Below, piece after piece: positions 42,196-51,923 of a stretch of DNA of 64,000 bases. The translations under genes and the position numbers were made by a program. The notes below the pieces were generated by a model. That model was not told where the DNA came from. It did no database searches and saw nothing but the letters and a program-made list of their open reading frames with translations. This DNA comes from Filobasidium wieringae (Eukaryota; Basidiomycota; Tremellomycetes; Filobasidiales; Filobasidiaceae), in assembly GCA_001600055.1 (NCBI GenBank), contig BCIV01000008.1, positions 434,001 to 498,000 of the forward strand. Direction: 5' to 3'. The stretch's first letter is position 1; each line of letters starts with the position of its first letter.

Positions 42196-44735
42196 TTACT
42201 CAGGTAATTCCCGGACCAGCAGCCTCTCGAACCTGCTCTCCTTCCAACCGTCATGAGCGAGTACGTCGAACAAGACGTCCTCTTCCACCCCGAACGGGGT
42301 CAGAACGCCATCGACGTCCGCTTCGTATGGTATTCCCTTCTGTCTCGCCCTCTCCTTTTCTCTCGCCACGATCGCAAGAGTCGCCGCGTTCCGACCGTCG
42401 AAAACGCTCTGTATTTCCTTCTTGTCCGGAAAGTATAGCCTGTTCGAGTAAGATCCGGTTGGAACGGTGCGTTTTCGTGCAAAGATGCGGATCGGAGCTC
42501 ACCTCGGTTCAAGAATGGATAAGATGGCCAGTGCGATCCGAAAGATGGCCGAATCGCCTTCCAGCAGAATAAGATCCCAGACTCGTACGGCCGCCTCGAA
42601 GGGTAATTGGTGCAAAAAGAGTGTGGTAAAGTACGTCGAGGGCACCCTTACGCCTACGGATTTACAATTCGAGTAGACTTTTGGAAACAGGTCTGCTTGT
42701 AGGTTATCGAATATCTGGAAGTGGTGGAAGGTCTGAGTGGGTGGTCAATCACATGGACGCGGCAGGTCAACTCACTCGGTAATACGCCTCGACCTCGTCT
42801 TCTATGGAGCAATAAAATGCCCGGAGACAAGGCCGATCCAACAAGTTTCGAAGACAGATGAAGGCGACGGCGATGTTCATATTCATCAACAACATGCCCG
42901 CTATCAAATGAACCCCTCTGACCTGTGCGAGTGAAGGTTCGAGTTCAGATCCGTGAGCTTCCCCTCGTGGATGACACGATGGAGCAGAGACTCACATAAC
43001 CCATCCCCTCGTCCACTCTGCTGACATACCAAGCACTCAAGAGTTCCTTCAATTCTTCCCGCATGGGTCCCTTTGGTCCGAACAACCTTGTCGTGGGGAG
43101 AGTAGCGATGGAGTCGTCCTCGATATACCTTTGGACTTGGGTTGGGAACCGGTCCGATTCGATCGCTTTTCTAGCTCGGTAGGAGTATGCTTTGTAGGAT
43201 TCTGCGTGCGCGACGGGAAAGCGGGGCGGTTCATACGTTCAGATCATCAGCCTGGGAACGTTCCTTCAAGACACTCGAACGGGACTCCGGACTGACCTTT
43301 AGAAAGCGCCAAAGCGTTCCCGATACAACCCGTCCATACTTTCCCCCTCAAATGACCGGGTACGCCTTGAAACCAACACGTCCCGACCTTTTCATCTTTC
43401 CTCACTTCATCCTTCCATTCCCCCGGTCGATGAGTGAGGATGTTGGATTCCCAGATCGGGATGGAAAGAGCGAGTCTGGTCTCCTTTTCACGCCGTTTGA
43501 TCGCTTCGAGTTGACGTTTCTTCGTCTCTGTGGGGGTGGTTCAGAAAGAGGAAGAAAAAACGTAAAAATCAGCACACCCAAACCTCGCATCGTCGTTTTC
43601 CCCCCCCGTAGTCCATCGCTCTCCACTCACCCAGCTCTTGAGACTCTTGCATGATGCCTTTCCAACTCTTTAAATGCTTCTCATCCTCTTCCCTGCTCTT
43701 CGGGGGGAGGTGGAGTTGACGGGTATGGTTTCGAACTTTATCTAGCATTGAGCTTTTCGAGGTGGTTGTGGAGGTCGTGGGTGTATTTGTGGAAGTGGAA
43801 GTGAGTGTGGATGTGGTTGTAGTTGTCGATGTGGGTATGGGGGTGGGAGCGGAGGAAGAGGGGAGGGAAGTCCGTTTACGATTCAAACCGAATGAAGTCA
43901 TGGTATTAGGGCTCGTGACAGATCCGTTGGGTAAAGATGTCTGCAGCATCGGATTAGCCGAATGAGGGATGGCCGGTGGAGCGTGTATCCTTCCATGCGG
44001 ATGTCCAGGTTCTTTCCCTTGTTGCCATTGTTCACGATCGCGATCACGTTCATGCCCAGCTTCATCCTCGTCTTCTCCCTCGTCGACCCCCGTTCCTCGT
44101 CCCCAGGGGAAACTCAAGGTCGGTGTACCCGAACCCCCACCTGCGACCTGTCTCGGATCCAAAGTCGGTGAAAAAGAAGCTCTGGTACTCGAACTCGGTG
44201 TGGAATGGGAGTAGGATGAGAGCGTGGGAGTGGTCGATGAGAATTTCCGAAGGAATGGGAGTTTCGGGATGGGATGTGTGGGGGATGAAGACCGGGGTGA
44301 GGGGGATGGGGATGGGGAGGAGAGGGATGAGCGGGATAGAGTAGGACCTGTTGGGATTAGGTTTGTTTGGTAGCTACCATTATCGTTATGGTTGTGGTTG
44401 TGGTTGTTTGTAAAAGGATGATCAATGGACGCGCCATTAAGAGTTATACTCTCGAATCCTCCCGTCAAGTCCTCTTCCTCCACTTGATCTTCGCCATTCA
44501 GACTACCCTGGAACGATTGTCCAAATTGCACAGGCCGATCGTTAAACTCCCAAGCGTCCTCTGAGATCCTACCTATCCCTTCGGGGACGACCTGGATCTG
44601 CGGATAAGTCGGATCGAACGTGATTCGACGGGGGGAAGTTGGGCCGTACGCTACGGCGAGACGTGGAGGGGATTGAGAAGGGTCAGGACTCCGTGGTGTG
44701 AGTGGTCGAGGGAGGGGAGGGGCGTGGTGTTGCAT
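42196..44735 (-). CDS. TBC-domain protein (TBC1D12/14-like), finger residues replaced
   Basis: TBC proteins stimulate GTP hydrolysis by Rab GTPases. A long disordered head (44735 to about 43620; Pro/Ser/Thr and Asn-His repeats) precedes a basic helix KSREEDEKHLKSWKGIMQES. The TBC domain then reads WFQGVPGHLRGKVWTGCIGN, YSYRARKAIESDRFPTQVQR, YIEDDSIATLPTTRLFGPKG, EGMGYVRGVHLIAGMLLMNM, NIAVAFICLRNLLDRPCLRA and LPFEAAVRVWDLILLEGDSA; the order and the GKVW..IGN block resemble TBC1D12/TBC1D14. The arginine-finger motif (I-x-x-D-x-x-R) here has Ala, and the glutamine finger Y-V-Q-G reads Y-V-R-G after splicing. The tail is KGIPYEADVDGVLTPFGVEE and ends LLVRELPE at TAA 42196. If the calls are right it may bind Rabs without classical GAP catalysis. 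Its start is the ATG at 44735, 220 bp from divergent PFS2. Confidence 0.85.
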
Positions 44736-44875
44736 GGTTGTGGGTGGTGAAAACGAGACTGTCCAGGTTGAAGATCATAGAGAGTCGGATTTTGAATTGA
44801 TGAGATGAACGTCGAATATGCTCAATCAACACCGGTTCAAGGTGGAAATAGCGGAACCTTACTACTCGAAGAGTT

Positions 44876-44893
44876 GACCTCGACCTCGACCTC
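44876..44893. repeat. Three GACCTC hexamers in the leader of PFS2
   Basis: Three perfect tandem copies of GACCTC, 63 bp before the PFS2 start codon and inside an upstream frame (44805-44996). Probably a simple-sequence tract; no function can be inferred. Confidence 0.7.
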
Positions 44894-44955
44894 GACTTGT
44901 AAATGGACAAGACTTACCACTGAAATCATCATCGCCATCATCGCCGCCATTCAAG

Positions 44956-47255
44956 ATGACAAAACCACAATTGCCGTGGGAGCCTTCCAAATATAAATTA
45001 CCAACCGCGCCGCCGCCGGACGAGCAGATTAAACAGGATCAATTTGAAGCGTCCACCGTCGCTGCCGAACGCTGGGGAGGCGCTCTCGATTTCGCAGGGA
45101 GAGCTCCGAAAAGGTTGAAACCGAGGAGGACGGTGGACTATACAGCTGCAGTCGCAAGATGGCAGACAGTGAGTCCAGGGGTGGTGGTACTGAAGGGTCA
45201 TGACCGGAACTGAGCTGATGTATGCATTCGGGCGGTCAGTTACGGAAATTGAACCATGGGTTACCTAATCCTCCACCAGTTTATCCTGGTCCTTCCAACA
45301 TGTCAAAAGTACGTCCTCCTCTCTTGTCCATTTCTTCACGAACCGCCTGTTGACTATCCCCACGACAGCTCCTCCCCCCTGGCGCCTACCCAAACAACCC
45401 CGCTGCTAATATATGCGAAGTCTTCATACACGGTTCGACGAATAAAGAACGTAGTCCTATCAGCGTAGCCAAGGTCAGTCCGCGTCGATTCGCTCATTGA
45501 CATTCAAGAGTGAATCAGTACACGACCTGACGAGCGATGTGTGGTGTGATTCTAGTGGGCTCCGGATGGGAGGTGGTGTTTGACTGGTAATCAGATGGGA
45601 CAGTTCACCATCTGGAACGGAGCCACTTTCAATTTCGAATCCCTCAAACAGGTATGTCCTCTTTCCTCGTCTCTTTCACTCCCGTCACTCTCCGACTGAT
45701 CCCCTACAACCCCTTACTCTGTCCCCCTTACTCGGTAGGCACACGATCACCCCATCCGTTCCCTCGCCTACTCCCACTCCGGTCTCTTCTTCCTCTCAGG
45801 AGACCAAGGCGGTATCCTCAAATACTACACCCCAACCATAAACAACCTCGAATCCCTCCTCGCCCACCGAGAATCCATCCGTTCCATCTCCTTCTCCCCG
45901 ACGGACGAAAAGTTCGTCACGGGCGGGGACGATGGGAGCGTCAAGATCTGGAATTTCGGGGAGAAACAGGAGGAGAGGGTGTTGAGTGGACATGGATGGG
46001 ACGTTAGGTGTGTCGATTGGCACCCCTCAAAAGGACTCGTCGCCAGTGGGAGTAAGGATATGTTGGTAAAGTTTTGGGATCCCAGGACGGGCAAGGATCT
46101 CTCTACCCTGTGAGCCGCCTCGCTCGTTCGTTTCCTTCCATTTCTTTCCGCTAACTCGTCATTCGCAGACGAACGCATAAAGCGGTGGTAAACTCGTTGG
46201 AATGGAGCAGGGATGGACACCTCTTGGCTACCGCCGGTGGAGATGGTTTGGTCAGGCTGTTCGATATCAGGACGTTCAAAGAGTTGGAACCGCTCAGAGG
46301 TCATGGCAAGGAGGTCACTTGTGAGTCTACCGCCCAGCTGAACATGTCCGATCGATGAGGCGAGCGGTCTGTTGAACAACGCCCTCCCGATACGCGTCCC
46401 CAGCCGTCACTTGGCACCCCCTTCATAGCGGCATGTTAACTTCCGGAGGGATGGACGGCTCGATAGCCCACTGGTATCTCTCCTCATCGACCCCTTCCAC
46501 CCCGCTCTCTTACCTCGAGAACGCTCACGATTCGACAGTCTGGGCGCTAGACTATCATCCGCTCGGATACGTCCTCGCCTCCGCTTCCAAGGATTACTCA
46601 ACCAGATTCTGGGCCAGGGCGAGACCGACGGGAGGGCAGGAGGTGGATAGGTGGCATATAGGCGATACGGCCAGTGAGGCTGCAGGGAAACCGAAATGGT
46701 CTTCCAGACCAGAGGAGGATGATCAGGGTGAGTTCTATATGGTCTGGGTGTTACGTTTCGTCACGTCATTCGAAGGGGGGGCTGATTGGGCGCTCGGCTT
46801 GGGTAGATGAGGATGCGCCTCTTCCTGGATTGACAGGGACGAATAATAATCAACAACAAGGTAGGACGATGGTCAAGAACGTCCAGGCTACGCAATCGGA
46901 TTTCAGTCTGCCCGGTTTATCAGCAACCTTACAACCCGCACCCGTACCCGCACCTACACTTCCTCTTCTCCCGCCACCGGGGATGGGTGGGAATGGATAT
47001 CCCAACATGCCTCCTCCCACTCTGCCACCTCAGTCTTACGGAGCACCGCCACCCGTACCGAATTATGGCGGCCCACCTCCCGGTCAAGGGTATAACCAAC
47101 CTATCAATCGAATGCCTCCTTTCGCTCCTCCGCCACCCAACATGGACCCTAACGCAAGCAGGAGAGGGGGACCGTTACCGAGTCAAGAACAGATGCTTCA
47201 GCAGATAGGGTACGAACCACCTCAATGGGGAAATAGGGGTAGACGTAGAGGTTGA
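44956..47255 (+). CDS. PFS2: Cleavage/polyadenylation factor subunit Pfs2 (WDR33 homologue)
   Basis: WD40 subunit of the cleavage and polyadenylation factor that helps recognise the poly(A) signal. From ATG 44956: [14 protein letters not shown], then [20 protein letters not shown] and [11 protein letters not shown], and after three introns [20 protein letters not shown]. The WD repeats follow: [120 protein letters not shown] and [20 protein letters not shown]; seven repeats, as expected. The C-terminal tail is Pro/Gly/Asn-rich ([20 protein letters not shown]) and ends GNRGRRRG, resembling WDR33 more than the shorter budding yeast protein. An ATG at 44805 opens an out-of-frame 63-codon upstream ORF overlapping the start. 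Very secure. Confidence 0.95.
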
Positions 47256-47354
47256 GGATTAGAACAAAAATGGTATAAGGGTCGAACGACATGACACGGC
47301 GGTTGTATAATTTACATTTCACTCGAGAGATGCGAGCTGAGAAGAGACGGATTC

Positions 47355-49909
47355 TCATCGATAACCGGACGCGGTAGCCGGTCGTTTGTTCATGATGGAT
47401 TTCGGAGTCAGCTTTGCGATCAAGCCCGCAGATCGTTGTCCCGAAGTCAACAGGTGCTTGTTCTCCTCGTTCTCGTCACGACGTCCGAAAGAGGGCTTAC
47501 GACGTCTGATCGATCGTTTGGCCATGACCATCGTGTTGGAAGTGACGGGAGGACAGGGTACAGGTGAAGGGAGACTCGGTTGAGCGGTAGTGGGTCGACG
47601 TGCGTTCTTGGAAAAGGGCAACAGGGTGGCCGAGATCTTGGACCGTAGAGGTCTTGTAGTCTCATGAGGACTCAAAGAATCCGTCGGTGGCGAGTCTAGG
47701 TTGCTTTGAGCAGTGTTGGGCCGAGAAAACGAAAAGATAGGGGTCTTGCCTGCACTACGCAACGGAGAAACGCCCGTGGTGATTGGAGGAAGACTTGGCG
47801 GGGGAACTTTGTGCGAGTTGACGCTAGCCACCACCGTACGTCTGACCCGGTTTACCAACCCAGTCTTCATGGCTCTAGATCGGTCGAGAAAGTCCGGAGA
47901 ACATGAGAACGTGAGAGGCATCACGACCTGCAAAGATTGTTTCGTCAGCATGTAGCCAGCTCCTGGAACGGCAAGCAGTCTCACCTTTTCACCACCAATC
48001 GCGTTCCCGCTACTTTCAGACCTTCTATCCTCGACCACATATTCAAACTTCCACTCTATACGACCCTTATCCTCGCTGCCAGATATCTCATATACGCCGT
48101 TGCTTTTCAAATTTAAAGTTGCATTCCGCTTCAAACAGTCATAACGCTGGTCACCGTTAACCGCAATTTTTCGCAAAGTAGGCGAGGGTTCGAAAGTCTG
48201 GTAAGATCGGTTGACATCAGTCGAAACCATTGATATCCACTCAATATCGTCGACTCACGGAATAATGAAACGGCCAAAGCTCCTTCGTAGCCATCCTGAA
48301 TTCTAGACATCCAGTATGACCAAACATCGTGCTCGCTTGTCCACCGTAATCTTCAGCCGTCCGAGGTCTTCCAGTCTTGGGCTGAAACGCTTTCGCGCTT
48401 CTGAATCGAGCAAACTGAAACACTGGCTGCACTCTTCTGAAAGACTCCTAAAGTTTCGACTACAACGTTAGTTCGTACCCATGACCCTTTCAACCATTTG
48501 AACTTACTTGATCAATCGACAGCTGTATCGTTGTACTTTGGTTGATCGGTTTGGCCACGCTTAGATCGCTTATCCAGCTCCCACCTGATGGACCCCTAGC
48601 GTGGTTCGTTCCTCTTCCTCGTTGTTCCACTGCGCTATATGATCCCACAGACCCGGGAAGGTTCAATGTTTTCAAGGCGAGGGACGGCTTCAAACGGAGG
48701 TTGTCGGAGATCGCGCAGTCAGAAGGTTCGCTTCGTCTTTCGCGGTAGGTGTCGGTATGTTGTGCGAGGTAATCATCCATTTGGGATAAGAAGAAGCTAG
48801 CTTCTGCATGTGTCGATGAAGCCGAACCACGTCGCTGTGGCTCTACAGGGTGATCCGGTCCAGATGTGACCTTCGAAAAAGGGGAATGCGATTTAGGGGA
48901 TATATTTTGTTCATACGCAAGTGGAAATCCATCCATCCGAGGTGATTCGCCAGCGAGTAGCAATTGAGGTTGAAATTCGGAAGAAAAGATGGTGGGAGGT
49001 GTATCCGAGGGTAAACCCGCATAAGCTGAGATCGTAAAGGCGGATTCTTCAGTGGTGGTCCGTGCACGGGACTCATAATCGACTTCCTGCCTCAACTTCG
49101 AAGATTGAAGCGAATTGCCCAGTGTTGGCGTGCCTCTTAGCCTGGCATGTGCCGAGACTGGCGATGTCGTTCTGTAGCTTTGAGTCGAGACAGGTCGATC
49201 GATAATAAGACCTAGTCCGGAAAGCTTGCTATCTCTCTGAGAGAAGCTACGACCGAGACGAGGCACGGACAACGAGCGGGGCGAGTCTAAATGGATAGGG
49301 GTTCCTTTCCTCGTGATAGACTGGTTGTCCGAACTTCTAGGCTTGGGTCCGATATCGAATGTACTGGATAGCTAGGAGGGAAACCCTGAGTAATCGAAAC
49401 TCGCATCATCAGGAATACCAAAGCTTGGACGCCTATAGGAGAACTCTTGGGGAAGTCCCCCGAAATAGATAGGGATGTCGTCCTGGCTGGTAGAGAACTC
49501 GCTGTCTAATGAGATGAGAGATGGCCTTCTGTCGATGAGCTCTGTATGATTAAAACTAGGACAAGGTGGATACTGAAGAATCTTGACCGGGGGAGGTCGT
49601 TTGCTTCGCCGAGGGGAACCGAATGATGATGGTGAACCGATTGACGGAGAACGGTCGAGCTCAGGTGTTGACAAGCCTTTGCTCGAGGGTGCGGCATCTG
49701 TAAAGTAAGAAGAGACAGTGACGGAGGAGGTAGTCACTGAAGGGGAAGCTTTGGCGGGATATACAGCCTGCATTTGATGAGAGTAGTCCTCGTCTGGAGC
49801 GATCACTTCGATCTGCACGTGTTGCTGTGTGGATCGATCAGCTAACACTCGCGATCCACAAACGACCTACCTCGATCTGAGCAGAAAAGCACAGTAAATC
49901 CGTCTTCAT
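47355..49909 (-). CDS. Unrecognised low-complexity protein with an in-frame TAG
   Basis: No family recognised. The first exon MKTDLLCFSAQIE joins across an intron to QHVQIEVIAPDEDYSHQMQA, then Ser/Pro-rich text (SPSIGSPSSFGSPRRSKRPP) up to SYRRPSFGIPDDASFDYSGF. TAG at 49372-49374, followed by CTA, interrupts the frame, yet the same frame continues unbroken for more than 280 codons (LSSTFDIGPKPRSSDNQSIT) without a nearby ATG of its own. After further introns come FQFARFRSAKAFQPKTGRPR, TMFGHTGCLEFRMATKELWP and FEPSPTLRKIAVNGDQRYDC. A more ordered, possibly beta-rich segment follows (ATLNLKSNGVYEISGSEDKG, VRLLAVPGAGYMLTKQSLQV, MPLTFSCSPDFLDRSRAMK). The tail is basic and ends RPATASGYR. The ordered block and its flanks suggest a conserved domain of unknown function; the stop may be read through, spliced out or a real nonsense change. 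Confidence 0.6.
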
Positions 49910-50208
49910 ACGTCTTTATGCAAGTGAATTTGACAGGCTGTTATGTGTTGCTCCACAGCCACAAATCTTAATCGCAACAAATGTCGTTGATTGATGGTCG
50001 CAATGTTCAAGCAGCTTCCACCTGCCCTGGCGCGTTAGCGGATTCCAACGGCTGCCTAAAGCATCATCATTCCACGTTCCGCAACCGTATCATTGTGCTA
50101 ACAAGCAATGCTAGACACTTCATTTGTCCATACAAACCAACAAAGCTGAACTTCATGAACTTGAGATCGAGAATACAACCCTTGATTCTATTCTGGGATA
50201 TCGATTGA

Positions 50209-51629
50209 TCAGTTTCCTCCCTTATAGACGAGAGTGGGCGAAGCCTGGTTGACGGGCAACACAAAGGTCTCGGCGACGTTGCTAAACCACGCAAAAGTGA
50301 TCAGTGACCTATAGACAAACGTTGTAATCAACAGCACGCACATATGAGGCTTCCTGCTGGCTGCCCAGACGATGTCCTCCGCAACGTCCTCAGCAGTAAG
50401 CGGCTGCATTCCCTCGTACACCTTCTTGGCGGCAGACTCGTCTCCTCTGAATCGAGTAATCGAGAAAGCTACGATATCATTCAGCTTGTCAACAACGGCT
50501 TCCCCGTTTATCACGTAGAGAGTCTCACATGTCTCTACCAATCCAGGCTGGATCTCGGTAACACGAATAGGGGTATCATACAGTTCCTTCATGAGTGCTA
50601 CGTTGAATCCTCTGAGAGCGTGTTTCTGATAAAAGACATATGTCAATGCCCGTATCAATCGGAATCGAGGCGAGCATGACTTACAGTAGCACAGTAGATT
50701 GAACCACCGCTGTATCCCTCTCGACCGGCAACCGAACCCAAGCTGATCACATGCCCCGACTTGTTCTCCTTGAAGTCTGAGAGAAATGAAGGGATCCAAG
50801 GTTCGCACCAAAAAGGAAGCATTGTTTGCAAAATCATCAGCCATACCCCCTAAGCGTTTATGAAGGGAAAACTCACGTCGAACTACTAATTGGGTCTATC
50901 AGGAAGAGTAGGATGCGGTATAATTAGGTACTAATCGAATCGAAAAGATTCAAGAAAGCATTACTTACAAGATGAATCATTCCGAGGACATTGGTCTGGA
51001 ACATGATATCCATATCTTGCTCGTTCCTAAGCAGGGATGGAATAGTAGTTGTAGGTTATAATGAGCTTGCGGGACATCACACAACAGGTAAAGAGGAATG
51101 ATACACTTACACATCTCCTACGGTTTCCCTACCAAAGACTAGTCCAGCATTGTTTACCAAGACGTCGATCTTCTTGAATTCGGCAGGGAGAACTTCAAAC
51201 AGACCTATCAAGAATCGCAATTGGCATGAGTACACCGATATCACTATCGCTAATGAGGGTGTATAACTCACGGTCAACTCCTCTCCTGTCTTGAACATCC
51301 TGAACCCATTCGAACACCTTTCCACCACCACCAGATCCACCCTCAGCATTGGCCTTGACAGCAGCAGACTTGACCTCTGCTAACTTGTCCGGACGCCTGG
51401 CAGAAATGATCAGGTTGGCACCTGCTTTGGCAAAGAGGATAGCTAGAGTACCGGTGTTTTTGTAGTCAGTATAGCTGATTCAAGAGTCTTTCATTCCCTC
51501 CGTGTTCCTCGAGAGAGTCTAGCAACTTTAGAAAGGATACTAACCGGTTGCTGCCCCAATTCCACCAGAAGCTCCGGTAATGAGGACGGTCTTATTGACC
51601 AATCGGGAGGTGGAAAAGATAGCGCTCAT
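50209..51629 (-). CDS. Short-chain dehydrogenase/reductase, NADP-dependent 3-hydroxy acid type
   Basis: Cytosolic Rossmann-fold oxidoreductase, closest in motif pattern to yeast YMR226C, which oxidises serine, 3-hydroxy acids and similar short alcohols with NADP. The start is the ATG at 51629 (MSAIFSTSRLVNKT). Motifs in order: VLITGASGGIGAAT (cofactor glycine motif), FAKAGANLIISARRPDKLAE (Arg after the second strand suggests NADP), DVLVNNAGLVFGRE, NVLGMIHL, GHVISLGSVAGREGYSGGSI and the catalytic YCATKHALRGF (Tyr-x-x-x-Lys). Next come VTEIQPGLVETEFS and EDVAEDIVWAASRKPHVNVA, ending SPTLVYKGGN. At least seven introns. Length about 285 residues is standard. Substrate in this organism is inferred from the family. 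Confidence 0.9.
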
Positions 51630-51923
51630 GTTATCGATGTAGGTATTGAGACCAAGACGATGGATAAGGTGAACAGAGTCCAAGGGAAATGATGAGTTCG
51701 CAGAGCAGAGTGAATCTTGAGAAGTCCGGGTCCTTCTCCTTACCCGACGATCTGATCAAGGGAGGTGACAACGGGTCGGAGAAGGGCGCAACCTGACATG
51801 TTTCATAATGATGGCGTCATTCTGCTGATAATGTCAGGTTCATGCATGATCTACGCCACAACCAAGAAAGTCGATACAGGCCATTATCCATTCTTTTTCT
51901 CTCCTCCAAAACGTTCCATTGCC

